NCBI GenBank assembly: GCA_030037525.1
Contig: JASHRC010000069.1
Coordinates: 1 to 43,581, forward strand
Direction of reading: 5' to 3'
Length of the DNA stretch: 43,581 bases
From: Candidatus Acidiferrales bacterium
GTDB taxonomy: Bacteria; Acidobacteriota; Terriglobia; Acidiferrales; UBA7541
Part shown: positions 26,268 to 34,137 of the stretch, piece by piece
Position numbering within the stretch: the stretch's first letter is position 1
How the letters are laid out: each line of letters begins with the position of its first letter
The notes under the pieces: model-generated
Seen by the model: only the letters and a program-made list of their open reading frames with translations
The model's database searches: none
Told to the model about the DNA's origin: nothing
Program-made: the position numbers and the translations under genes

Positions 26268-26777
26268 ATGGCATTACGCGATGCACTGCTGCCGGAATTT
26301 GATCACGAGATGTCGACCACCCGCAGAACTCTCGAGCGTTTCCCGGAAGAGAAAGCCAACTGGAAACCCCACGAAACCTCCATGACCATGGCGCGCCTGG
26401 CGGGCCACATCGCCGAGATGCCGGCCTACGCGGTGACTGCGTTCCGGAGCGATTCTTTCGATTTTGCGCCGCCCGGAGGCCGGGCGTTCCAACCGACCGT
26501 GCCGACTTCGCGTAAGCAGTTGCTTGAAATCTTCGATAAGAATGTGGCTGAGGCCCGCGCCGCGCTTGCCAAGGCCAGCGACGAGGAGCTCCATAAGACC
26601 TGGACGCTGCTGAATGGCGGGAAGACGTTCTTTGCCATGCCCCGCATTCAGGTCCTGCGCAGCATGGTGCTGAATCACATGATTCATCATCGCGGGCAGC
26701 TGGCGGTTTATTTGCGGATGAACCAGGTGCCCGTACCTTCGATCTACGGCCCGTCGGGTGACGAAGGCCGGAGTTGA
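26268..26777 (+). CDS. DinB-family four-helix protein; 3' end possibly altered by an IS-type end
   Basis: A strong ribosome site (GGGGAGGAAA) precedes ATG 26268. The 169-residue protein has the DinB/YfiT helical-bundle pattern with metal-binding histidines: ARLAGHIAEMPAY near residue 45 and LNHMIHHRGQLAVYLRMNQ near 145, then VPSIYGPSGDEG, the common end of the family. DinB proteins include thiol transferases, but the reaction here is unknown. The TGA stop at 26775-26777 lies inside TTGAC, which forms the outer edge of the IS200/IS605-like end described next, so the element may have supplied the present stop codon and the last residues. Confidence 0.9.
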   Translation: MALRDALLPEFDHEMSTTRRTLERFPEEKANWKPHETSMTMARLAGHIAEMPAYAVTAFRSDSFDFAPPGGRAFQPTVPTSRKQLLEIFDKNVAEARAALAKASDEELHKTWTLLNGGKTFFAMPRIQVLRSMVLNHMIHHRGQLAVYLRMNQVPVPSIYGPSGDEGRS

Positions 26778-26830
26778 CGCTCCCCACGGCTAAGGCCGGG
26801 GGATTCTTGCTTCTACCGCCGCTGCTAGGC
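26774..26830 (-). mobile_element. Relic of an IS200/IS605-type right end (hairpin and TCAA edge)
   Basis: Read on the minus strand, the segment goes GGTAGAAGCAAGAA, then an imperfect hairpin (about eight pairs, with one bulged base: CCCCCGGC, loop, GCCGTGGGG) and ends in GTCAA. This resembles the right ends of IS605-group elements, which end in a subterminal hairpin, and TCAA is the right cleavage tetranucleotide described for IS608. No tnpA, no tnpB zinc finger and no left end are present, so it is at most a remnant. Similarity is judged by eye. Confidence 0.45.
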
Positions 26831-27227
26831 GGTGGCTCGTCTTGCGCAGCGAGTCTCGGTGTGTCCCGTCGGTTTCGACTTCCCGCTGTTCTTGCCTTCA
26901 CTTGCATGCCATCGTTTTTTCGCGAAGTTCAGGCGCAGAGCGCGGCCTTTTTCCCATTCGCGCTCTTTCGATCCGGCAGCACCTGTTCTGCGAACAGCCA
27001 GCATTGCAGGTCGAAGGAGAGCTGCCCGACCTCGACCACTTGATCGAATTCTTGCAAAGTCTGGCGGCAGCGATTGGACAGCTCGGCAAGGTTTCTGAAC
27101 GAGCTGCGATCCGATTCGCTTGTTCAGGGAGGCAAAAATGGCGGATCCGGCCAGCTCGAGAGGGAGCCAGCCGGACCCGAGGACGTTCCCCGGGAGCAAA
27201 ACGTGGGCCGAGAGCTCGGCGACTGGG
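26831..27227. other. Gene-poor interval beside the IS-type relic
   Basis: No supported gene lies here. A minus-strand stretch without stop codons at 26929-27123 would give 64 residues including FRNLAELSNRC and VVEVGQLSFDLQCWLFAEQ, which looks protein-like but has no start codon and may be a decayed piece. No tRNA, terminator or promoter was recognised. Confidence 0.5.
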
Positions 27228-28076
27228 TTATGCTGCGTTTTCCAGTACCAGCATTCCCGTGGCCGTATTCGAAATGGCCACGTGATAACTGCTGTGAATC
27301 CTGGTGACATTGCGGTGCAAAACGCCTCTCATCGCGAGCCACAAGATGAATTCCGCGCCCTGCGCACCTGCCTCGCGGACCAGTTCGTGAATCGAGTAGC
27401 GCGCGAGCGCTTCGGGGTCACTCACGATCTTATCAAGGCACATCAGATCGAACTTCTTGTTGATGAAGCCAGCGCGCTCTCCATCGAGCTGGTGAGATAA
27501 CCCGCCCGTTCCGAGCACCACGACTTTCAAATCCTTGGGATAGGATTCAATGGCGCGCCCGATGGCCTGGCCCAACCGGAAGCAGCGCATCGGGGAAGGC
27601 AGTGGATGCTGCACGGTATTGATCTGCACGGGGACCGTTCTGACATTGCTGTAGGAATTGTTCGGCCAGAACAGCGACATGGGCACGGTGAATCCATGGT
27701 CCACCAACATCTCCTGACACGTGGTGACGTCGAATTCATCGCCAACCAGCGATTCGATGATGTGCCAGGAGAGCTCTGGGTCTCCCTGAAAAGGAGGGAT
27801 GGTAGGAATGCCCCATCCTTCATCGGCATTTTTGTATTCGAATGCGGCGCCGATGGCGAAGGTGGGCATCTTGTCCAAAAAGAAATTCAGCCCGTGATCG
27901 TTGTAGATGACCACCACAACATCGGGGCGTACTCGGTCGACCCATGCCCGTGCCGGCGGATACGCCGCGAAAAACTCCTTCCAGTAGGGATCGTTGACCA
28001 GCTCTTTTTCCCGGGGCACCGCGTTCCCGATCGCGGGGATATGAGAGGTGGTGAGACCGCCAATCACGCGCGCCAT
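27228..28076 (-). CDS. ligB: Class III extradiol ring-cleavage dioxygenase, LigB-type catalytic subunit
   Basis: The 282-residue protein starts at ATG 28076 behind GGGAG; the frame is open further upstream but that part overlaps ligA. Numbered from this start, residues match the iron ligands of protocatechuate 4,5-dioxygenase: H12 (TTSHIPAIG), H61 (YNDHGLNFF) and E242 (GAEFILWLAM), plus the catalytic H195 (GGLSHQLDG). The enzyme opens catechol-type rings next to the hydroxyl groups using Fe(II) and O2. LigA lies one base upstream. Protocatechuate is the likely substrate, with gallate or another catechol as alternatives, since no other ring-pathway gene is in the window. Confidence 0.9.
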   Translation of the reverse strand: MARVIGGLTTSHIPAIGNAVPREKELVNDPYWKEFFAAYPPARAWVDRVRPDVVVVIYNDHGLNFFLDKMPTFAIGAAFEYKNADEGWGIPTIPPFQGDPELSWHIIESLVGDEFDVTTCQEMLVDHGFTVPMSLFWPNNSYSNVRTVPVQINTVQHPLPSPMRCFRLGQAIGRAIESYPKDLKVVVLGTGGLSHQLDGERAGFINKKFDLMCLDKIVSDPEALARYSIHELVREAGAQGAEFILWLAMRGVLHRNVTRIHSSYHVAISNTATGMLVLENAA

Positions 28077-28077
28077 G

Positions 28078-28434
28078 TCAATCTCCCTGCGCTTGGAGCA
28101 TCTTCTTGAAGTCCTCAACCGGCATGCCCCTCTGCTGGGCACCGACGTCTTGCACGGTGAGCCCGAAAATCCCCGCAAACTTGGCCAGATAATAGATGCA
28201 GCCGCCGGCGTGGATCATCGCCAGCACATTGCGCTCTCGAATGGCCTTGCGCTGCTCCTCGTTGAGACCGTATTTCCGGCAGTACGCGTCCTCATCCTTC
28301 AAAAATTCTTCGCGATTGCGGGCTTCGTTGAACGAGTAACACATCTTGTTCAGCGCATAGCCTTTCATCGCAGCCTTGCCGTCAAAGATGTAGGTCCCAG
28401 GGATCGGCAGTTCGTCATGCGCGCCAACGTTCAT
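28078..28434 (-). CDS. ligA: Extradiol dioxygenase small subunit, LigA-type
   Basis: ATG 28434 follows GAGGGGGCGAGGGC and gives 118 residues. The sequence IPGTYIFDGKAAMKGYALNKM, then REEFLKDEDAYCRKYGLNEEQ and ERNVLAMIHAGGCIYYLAKF fit the helical LigA subunit of protocatechuate 4,5-dioxygenase. LigA caps the active site of LigB and forms the alpha-beta dimer. The one-base gap to ligB supports coupled translation and a 1:1 complex. It is a little shorter than the well-studied Sphingobium form. Confidence 0.88.
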   Translation of the reverse strand: MNVGAHDELPIPGTYIFDGKAAMKGYALNKMCYSFNEARNREEFLKDEDAYCRKYGLNEEQRKAIRERNVLAMIHAGGCIYYLAKFAGIFGLTVQDVGAQQRGMPVEDFKKMLQAQGD

Positions 28435-28689
28435 GCCCTCGCCCCCTCGGTCGAAATTGCCAGCTTTCCCTGGAGGCCGCCCGGGCGGATCCACATTCCA
28501 GGTTGAACTTGCCCGGCAGTCTAGCCAAGCCAGTCGATAGCCTCCGTGACTGGGCTCACCCAATCATGTGACGCAAGTCACCGGGCGGGGAAAGTGCCAG
28601 CGCTTGGGGGCCTCAACTGGGGGGTCGCAAGTTGCAGGATTTACCTCGAGCCGCACGGCCGTTTGATCTTCGAGACTGCGTCCTCGAGA

Positions 28690-29229
28690 TCAGAGGAACG
28701 AGCGGATCGGGTCTTTGCCGTCCCAGCCGATTGTCGCGGCGTAAAAGCGCCCAAAGGCGGCGTCAAAACCGGCGCCCAGTTCGATGAGCTCGACCATGCC
28801 GGGAAGCTCGCTCTCCGCCTCCATGTATGCGACGCGTCCCCCGCTCGGCACACGCGCAAAGAAGGCCACCTGGTAGCCGCGCTTCTTGTACTTTTCTAGG
28901 TCGTTGTCGAAATGGGAAGTGGCCAAGCCCCAATGATGAAAGCCGTAGCCGCGCTTGTTGATCGTGTCCCAATAAACCGAGGGCGCATCATTGACTGGCT
29001 GAATCAGCTCGATATTCATGTGACCGGCGAAGCTCATCGCCAGCGCGGACTCTGCATGCGAGGGGCCGCCGCGATACTGCGGGTCTCCTCCACTGAAGCG
29101 GTCAATCAGGAACCATGGCCCGACCTTCAGATCCTTCACCCAAGTGTCGATGGCCCTGCGAATGTCCTCGACCACATATGCCGTTTGAATGATGCCGTCG
29201 CCTGGCTGTCCAAAGATTACAAGGCTCAT
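28690..29229 (-). CDS. VOC-family (glyoxalase/dioxygenase-fold) protein
   Basis: ATG 29229, preceded by GAGGTGGCC, gives 179 residues with two beta-alpha-beta-beta-beta halves: QTAYVVEDIRRAIDTWVKD, MSFAGHMNIELIQPV, GYGFHHWGLATSHFDNDLE and VAYMEAESELPGMVELIEL. Likely metal ligands are the histidine in HHWGLAT and the glutamates in NIELIQ and VELIEL. VOC proteins include epimerases, lyases and dioxygenases. Being 255 bases upstream of ligA on the same strand, it may act in the same ring-compound pathway; that is inference from context. Confidence 0.8.
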   Translation of the reverse strand: MSLVIFGQPGDGIIQTAYVVEDIRRAIDTWVKDLKVGPWFLIDRFSGGDPQYRGGPSHAESALAMSFAGHMNIELIQPVNDAPSVYWDTINKRGYGFHHWGLATSHFDNDLEKYKKRGYQVAFFARVPSGGRVAYMEAESELPGMVELIELGAGFDAAFGRFYAATIGWDGKDPIRSFL

Positions 29230-29348
29230 TGGCCACCTCGCCAAGAAATCCGCCGCGTATTCTACGCCCAATCGTGCCGGTTGCACGCAATACTTGTGCC
29301 GCCTATACTCGCCTTCGACGGAATGAGAAAAATGGATCGAGCCACGTC

Positions 29349-31055
29349 ATGAACCGCCGATCGATCCTGGTCTTGATCTTGGCCGGCCTGCTTCGATCCA
29401 GTGGGGCAGCTCAAGGGCCCGCCATGGCTCACCACGACCACGCCAAGTTTCGCGATCTTCCACCTCCGCCACGGATCGAGGGCATCGGCGATGCCTATCT
29501 GAAAATCACCACCAACTCCGATCTTGCGCAGCAATATTTCAACCAGGGCCTGCGCCTCCTTCATTGCTTCTGGGATTTCGAAGCCTACCGCGCATTCCAG
29601 GAAGTCGCACGGCAGGACCCCAATGCCGCCATGGCCTACTGGGGCGAGTTCGAAGCGCTGAAGATGCGCGGTCCGGTGACGGAGGACACGCGCGCCGCGC
29701 TCGAAAAAGCCAAATCGCTCATGGACAAGGTCTCCGATCACGAACAGTTTTACATCCGCGCCGCCGAGCACGAAGCAGATCCGACCAAACCCGGCGAACG
29801 CGAGGCCTACCGGCACGAGATGGAAACTCTGGTCGACAAGTACCCCGATGACATCGAGGCCCAAGCCTTTTTCGCGCTGGGGATGATGAGCGGCTATGAC
29901 CAGGACGGTCGCCCCCGGGATGGCGAGATCTACTCGCAGATGATCCTTCGCAATCTTCTGGCGGCTCACCCCAACAGCGCGGCCGCGAATCATTATTGGA
30001 TTCACGCCATGGAAGATTCTTCACGCCCCGAGGCGGCCCTCCACAGCGCGGAAATCCTCAAGAGCTTGGCGCCCAATTCCGGGCACATGGTCCACATGCC
30101 GGGCCACATCTACTGGCGCGTGGGCGATTACGAAAAAGCCCGGCAAGCGTTTCGCGACTCCCTCGAAGTTGATGAAGCCTATATGGCCGCCGAGGGAATC
30201 AAGCCTGAGGAAGATTGGAACTACGCCCACAATCTCGCCTATCTGATCGCCGCCTGCGCCGAATCCGGCCGGTACGAAGAAGGTCTACAGTGGGCGCGCA
30301 AGCTGCGAGACATTCCCACGCCCGCCCAGATGACCTCCGGCAGCTTCGTCGTGTGGGCCGGAGCGAGCGTCGCGCGCGTTCATTTTCGCTTCGGCGACTG
30401 GAAGGCGGTTTCAGGGGACCCTGTCGGATTCGGGATGGATCCCCAATCGGCGAGTATTCCGGCCAAAGCCTATTGGGAGGGCCTCGACACCTACGCCAGA
30501 GGGATGGCCGCGCTCGACGAGAACGACCTCGCCCAAGCTGCGAGCCGGGCCGAGGCTCTCGAAGCGCAGCTGTGGCGCCTGGAGGCCACCCAACCCAAGG
30601 AAGCCGATGATTCCGGCGCGATGACGCCGAACGAAAATCTTCAACAGATTCTCGATTTGCTTGGGACCCTGTCCCTCGATCTCCGTGGCAATTTGGAATC
30701 AGCTCGCGGGAACGTACCTCAGGCAGTCGACCTGCTCGAGCAAGCCGTCGCAAAAGAAAACAAGCTCGGCTACTCGGAGCCGCCACGCTACTTCCGACCA
30801 GAAGAGGAAAGCCTCGGCTATCTCTTCCTGAAATTCAAGCAGTGGGACAAAGCCCGCCAAGCGTTCAACCGAGAGCTGCGCCAGCGCCCCAAGAGCGGTC
30901 ATGCCCTGTACGGCATCGCGCAATCCTACACGCTCGCCGGAGATGTCCCCAACGCCACTTCTGCCTATCGCGATTTTCTCGCCGCTTGGCCTTACGCCGA
31001 CCCCGACCTGCCGCAGGTCACGCACGCCAGGGCCTGGCTTGCCGCACACCACTAA
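29349..31055 (+). CDS. Secreted tetratricopeptide-repeat protein
   Basis: ATG 29349 begins a 568-residue protein with a signal peptide (RRSILVLILAGLLRSSGAAQ). Upstream in-frame codons to 29229 overlap the divergent VOC start region and are not protein-like. A histidine-rich patch (AMAHHDHAKF) follows the signal. The rest is TPR-like helical repeats: YFNQGLRLLHCFWDFEAYRAF, AMAYWGEFEAL, GHIYWRVGDYEKARQAFRDS, and near the end FKQWDKARQAFNRELRQRP and GHALYGIAQSYTLAG. Such proteins are scaffolds in the periplasm. The partner is unknown. It is divergent from the VOC gene with about 120 bases between starts. Confidence 0.84.
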   Translation: MNRRSILVLILAGLLRSSGAAQGPAMAHHDHAKFRDLPPPPRIEGIGDAYLKITTNSDLAQQYFNQGLRLLHCFWDFEAYRAFQEVARQDPNAAMAYWGEFEALKMRGPVTEDTRAALEKAKSLMDKVSDHEQFYIRAAEHEADPTKPGEREAYRHEMETLVDKYPDDIEAQAFFALGMMSGYDQDGRPRDGEIYSQMILRNLLAAHPNSAAANHYWIHAMEDSSRPEAALHSAEILKSLAPNSGHMVHMPGHIYWRVGDYEKARQAFRDSLEVDEAYMAAEGIKPEEDWNYAHNLAYLIAACAESGRYEEGLQWARKLRDIPTPAQMTSGSFVVWAGASVARVHFRFGDWKAVSGDPVGFGMDPQSASIPAKAYWEGLDTYARGMAALDENDLAQAASRAEALEAQLWRLEATQPKEADDSGAMTPNENLQQILDLLGTLSLDLRGNLESARGNVPQAVDLLEQAVAKENKLGYSEPPRYFRPEEESLGYLFLKFKQWDKARQAFNRELRQRPKSGHALYGIAQSYTLAGDVPNATSAYRDFLAAWPYADPDLPQVTHARAWLAAHH

Positions 31056-31366
31056 ACCACCGGCCTTCTTTCTCATCGCGAATTTTCCGCTCTGCGGATT
31101 TCGATATTTCGACCGAGCAATTGAACACCCCAGGGGCCGTGTGCTAGCATCCCCGCTTTCGCGCCCCGAGTCCGTTCCCCGCCGATTCGTCGCGCCGCCG
31201 GGGGGCGGGTTCCTGATGCGGATGCTACGGCACAGTATGAAACGTCAAGTCCGGGTTTCCCCGCACGAAATGCCGATTGAGACTTGCACTCGATCACACG
31301 GTGCGTCGGCAGGTTCCGCGAATCTGTCGACTGGGAATTTCCTTTTCTTTTCACGCGAGGTAAGCC
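31056..31366. other. Intergenic region upstream of the EF-G-like gene
   Basis: About 310 bases without a supported gene. I saw no convincing -35/-10 pair, hairpin-plus-T-run terminator or tRNA. The last bases hold the ribosome site GAGGTAAGCC for the EF-G-like gene. Confidence 0.5.
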
Positions 31367-33496
31367 ATGAAAGCCTACACCACCGATAGGATACGCAACG
31401 TTGGCATTGTCGGCCACGGCGACACGGGCAAAACCCAGCTCGTCTCGTCGTTGCTGTTCACCGCGGGAATGACGCCCCGGCTCGGCAAAGTCGCCGAGGG
31501 CACGACCGTCACGGACTGGGACGAAGAGGAGATCGCCCGAAAAATTTCGATCAGCACCGGCATCGCCTACGCTGAATGGCAGGCTCCGGGCCAGCCGGAA
31601 AAGACCAAGATCAATTTCCTCGATACGCCTGGCTATTCCACCTTCATCAACGAAACCAAGGCTTCTCTGATCGGTGCCGATGCGGCGCTGATCGTGGTGG
31701 ACGCCGCGACGGGCGTGCAGGTGGTGACCGAAAAGGTCTGGGATTACGCGACTGAATACGAGCAGCCGCGCGCCTTTGTGCTCAACTGGATGGACCGCGA
31801 TCTGGCCAGCTTTGAACGCGCGCTCTCTTCGCTTGAGCAAGTCTTTGGCCGTGGCGTTGTGCCCATCCAGTTGCCGATCGGCGCGGAGAAAAACTTCCGC
31901 GGCGTGATCGATCTCATCTCCATGCAGGCGCTCGTCTACACACCCGACGGCGATGGCAAAGCCAAAATCGAAGAGATTCCGCAGGACCTTGCCGAGGAAG
32001 CCAAGGCCGCGCACGAAAAACTGGTCGAGATGGTTGCCGAGGGCGAGGACGAGCTGATGCAGGAGTTCTTCGAGAAGGGGACGCTCCCGGCCGAGGACCT
32101 CAAGAAGGGCTTGCACGAGGAGGTTCGTGACAAGAAAATCTTTCCGGTGCTCGTGACGTCTGCCCTTCGCAACATCGGCAGCGACGCCATTTTGAACTTC
32201 CTTGTCGAAATTTTCCCGTCGCCCGCGTTTCGCGGAGAGGCTGCCGGACTCAAGAGTTCTGATCGGAAGGGAGAAACCATTGGACGCAAAATCTCCGATT
32301 CCGAGCCGCTTTCCGTTTTCGCCTTCAAGACGATTGCTGACCCGTTTGCCGGCCGCATCACCTATTTCAAAGTGATGTCGGGCGTGCTCAAAAACGACGC
32401 AACACTGCAGAATTTCAACCGCAACTCGCCGGAGCGGTTTCAGCATATCCAGGTGATGCAGGGCAAGGCCGGGACGGAGGTTCCCGAATTGCGCGCCGGT
32501 GATATCGGTGCGATCAGCAAACTGAAAGATACGGTGACCGGAGAAACGCTCGGCGACAAGAATGCCCCGATCTTCTACCCGACGGCGCACATTCCGGAGC
32601 CGTCGATCACCTTTGCCATCGAACCCAAGACGCGCGCTGACGAAGACCGCATCGGTGTCTCGATCCACAAGATCCTCGAGGAAGATCTGGCCTTGCGCTT
32701 CGGGCGCGATCCGCAGACGAAAGAGTTTCTGCTCAGCGGCGCAGGGCAGCAGCACATCGACGTCGTCGTTGCCAAGCTGCGCAAGCGCTATCACGTGGAA
32801 CTAACCTTAAAGCCGCCGAAGGTCCCCTATCGCGAGACGATCCGTGGCAAAGCCGACGCCGAGGGCAAACACAAAAAGCAGACCGGCGGCCACGGCCAAT
32901 TTGGCCTCTGCCGGATCAAAATGGAACCGCTGCCGCGCGGCAAGGGCATCGAGTTCATCGACGACATTTTCGGCGGGGCCATTCCGAAGAACTGGATTCC
33001 GTCGGTCGAAAAGGGCATACGCGAATCGGCCGAGCGCGGCTATCTTGCGGGATTTCCCGTCGTCGATTTTCGCGTGAGCCTCTATGACGGCAAGTATCAC
33101 GACGTAGATTCGTCGGATATCGCATTCAAGATCGCGGGGTCGCTGGCCTTTCGCGAAGCGATGAAGCAGGCCAGGCCCGCACTTCTTGAGCCGATCATGC
33201 AGGTGGAGGTCTACGCGCCCGATCAGTATTCGGGCGATTTGATGGGCCACCTCAGCGGGCGCCGCGGAAAAATCAGCGGCAGCGAAACGCGCGCCGGAAG
33301 CGTTGTCGTCAAAGCTCTGGTACCGTTATCGGAGATGCTGAGTTACGCAAACGAACTGACGTCGATGACGCAGGGACGCGGCAGCTACACGATGGAATTT
33401 TCGCATTACGATTTCGTTCCACAAGAGCTTGCCGAAAAGGTGATCGCGGCGCACAGGCCCCATCACCTCGAAGAAGGCGAAGCCGCCCTGGCCTAG
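31367..33496 (+). CDS. Elongation factor G-like GTPase (EF-G2 type) with unusual G-motifs
   Basis: The 709-residue protein has all EF-G domains. G1 is GHGDTGKT (16-23), G3 is DTPGY (86-90) where canonical EF-G has DTPGH, and G4 is NWMD (140-143) where NKxD is the rule. Domain IV shows KHKKQTGGHGQFG, and domain V ends with SMTQGRGSYTMEFSHYDFVP. EF-G moves tRNAs and mRNA through the ribosome. The DTPGY form is usual in the EF-G2/FusA2 side branch, whose role is less clear. The lysine-to-tryptophan change in G4 removes a residue that packs on the guanine and may alter nucleotide preference. It is not beside rpsL, rpsG or tuf, which fits a paralogue. Ribosome site GAGGT precedes ATG 31367. Confidence 0.92.
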   Translation: MKAYTTDRIRNVGIVGHGDTGKTQLVSSLLFTAGMTPRLGKVAEGTTVTDWDEEEIARKISISTGIAYAEWQAPGQPEKTKINFLDTPGYSTFINETKASLIGADAALIVVDAATGVQVVTEKVWDYATEYEQPRAFVLNWMDRDLASFERALSSLEQVFGRGVVPIQLPIGAEKNFRGVIDLISMQALVYTPDGDGKAKIEEIPQDLAEEAKAAHEKLVEMVAEGEDELMQEFFEKGTLPAEDLKKGLHEEVRDKKIFPVLVTSALRNIGSDAILNFLVEIFPSPAFRGEAAGLKSSDRKGETIGRKISDSEPLSVFAFKTIADPFAGRITYFKVMSGVLKNDATLQNFNRNSPERFQHIQVMQGKAGTEVPELRAGDIGAISKLKDTVTGETLGDKNAPIFYPTAHIPEPSITFAIEPKTRADEDRIGVSIHKILEEDLALRFGRDPQTKEFLLSGAGQQHIDVVVAKLRKRYHVELTLKPPKVPYRETIRGKADAEGKHKKQTGGHGQFGLCRIKMEPLPRGKGIEFIDDIFGGAIPKNWIPSVEKGIRESAERGYLAGFPVVDFRVSLYDGKYHDVDSSDIAFKIAGSLAFREAMKQARPALLEPIMQVEVYAPDQYSGDLMGHLSGRRGKISGSETRAGSVVVKALVPLSEMLSYANELTSMTQGRGSYTMEFSHYDFVPQELAEKVIAAHRPHHLEEGEAALA

Positions 33497-33525
33497 CAAC
33501 AGCACGCCGGTCGTTGTTTGGCCAG

Positions 33526-33744
33526 CTACTGACCGGATTGGGCCGGCCGAGCGGCCGCTCCCCTGGCCTGGGATGGTTGCTCAGAACCGCCGCCGTTTCG
33601 AGGACTCTGGGCCGTCGGCTGCGGGGCTGCGGCGACGGTGGGCGCAAACGCCGGGCATCCGTAGCCCGCGCACGGCCCCGCCGAGCACCCTCCCAAACCG
33701 GATATTGCGCTCAACAAAAGCAACATCACGCCAACCCTGTTCAT
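33526..33744 (-). CDS. Small lipoprotein, Pro/Gln/Ala-rich
   Basis: ATG 33744 follows GGAAAGGGG by about five bases. The 72-residue product starts MNRVGVMLLLLSAISGLGGC, a typical lipoprotein signal with the lipobox LGGC at about position 20, followed by SAGPCAGYGCPAFAP and a low-complexity tail rich in Pro, Gln and Gly. It would be lipid-anchored outside the inner membrane. Similar tiny lipoproteins are common and of unknown role. It is convergent with the EF-G-like gene. Confidence 0.55.
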   Translation of the reverse strand: MNRVGVMLLLLSAISGLGGCSAGPCAGYGCPAFAPTVAAAPQPTAQSPRNGGGSEQPSQARGAAARPAQSGQ

Positions 33745-33912
33745 CGACACCCCTTTCCGAACTCCGCAAGCACTCCACGCCGGGAATCTTCGTTGCCCGC
33801 ATCTTGGCATAGAACGTGTCGGCTTTTCTGCATTTTTCAATTACATCCCCTGTGAACAGAAAGCGAAACGTTCCAGCCCATCGAGCGAGAAGAATCCGAC
33901 CTCCTTGAACGC

Positions 33913-34068
33913 CTAAGGCCCAGCACGAGCGGTCGCGCGCCCCGATTGCCCGTTTGGGCACGAGGCTTGGGCCGGGCGGTTTCTTGCTTCTACCAGGCCC
34001 GCTAGGATTCCAGAGACGAAGAAAACCAGCCAGGGTGCCTCGATCCAAATGCTGAAGTCCCGTTTCAT
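33913..34068 (-). CDS. Possible 51-residue single-span membrane peptide
   Basis: From ATG 34068 a short reading begins MKRDFSIWIEAPWLVFFVSG and contains one clear hydrophobic span, then LVEARNRPAQASCPNG. The ribosome site AGGA sits directly against the start and is poorly spaced. Its second half lies in the repeat-like relic at 33946-34010, so the C-terminus may come from mobile DNA. It may not be a real gene. Confidence 0.25.
   Translation of the reverse strand: MKRDFSIWIEAPWLVFFVSGILAGLVEARNRPAQASCPNGQSGRATARAGP
33946..34010 (-). mobile_element. Second, weaker copy of the IS200/IS605-like end
   Basis: The minus strand reads CTAGCGGGCCT, then GGTAGAAGCAAGAA (identical over 14 bases to the segment at 26804-26817), then ACCGCCCGGCCCAAGCC, which parallels ATCCCCCGGCCTTAGCC of the first relic. 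A five-pair hairpin (TGCCC-GTTT-GGGCA, 33947-33960) lies at its outer end. No transposase is near. The match could be partly chance, since a 14-base identity alone is expected a few times in a window of this size. Confidence 0.3.
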
Positions 34069-34137
34069 TCCTGTGGTCAATCTAAACCAAATTGGACCTT
34101 GCGAATTTGCCTCGAGATACGTCAAGCTCAGCGCGCC

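Noticed and set aside
31073..32794. Long minus-strand open frame (573 codons) opposite the EF-G-like gene
   Set aside because: Antisense shadow of a certain gene; no motif and no ribosome site.
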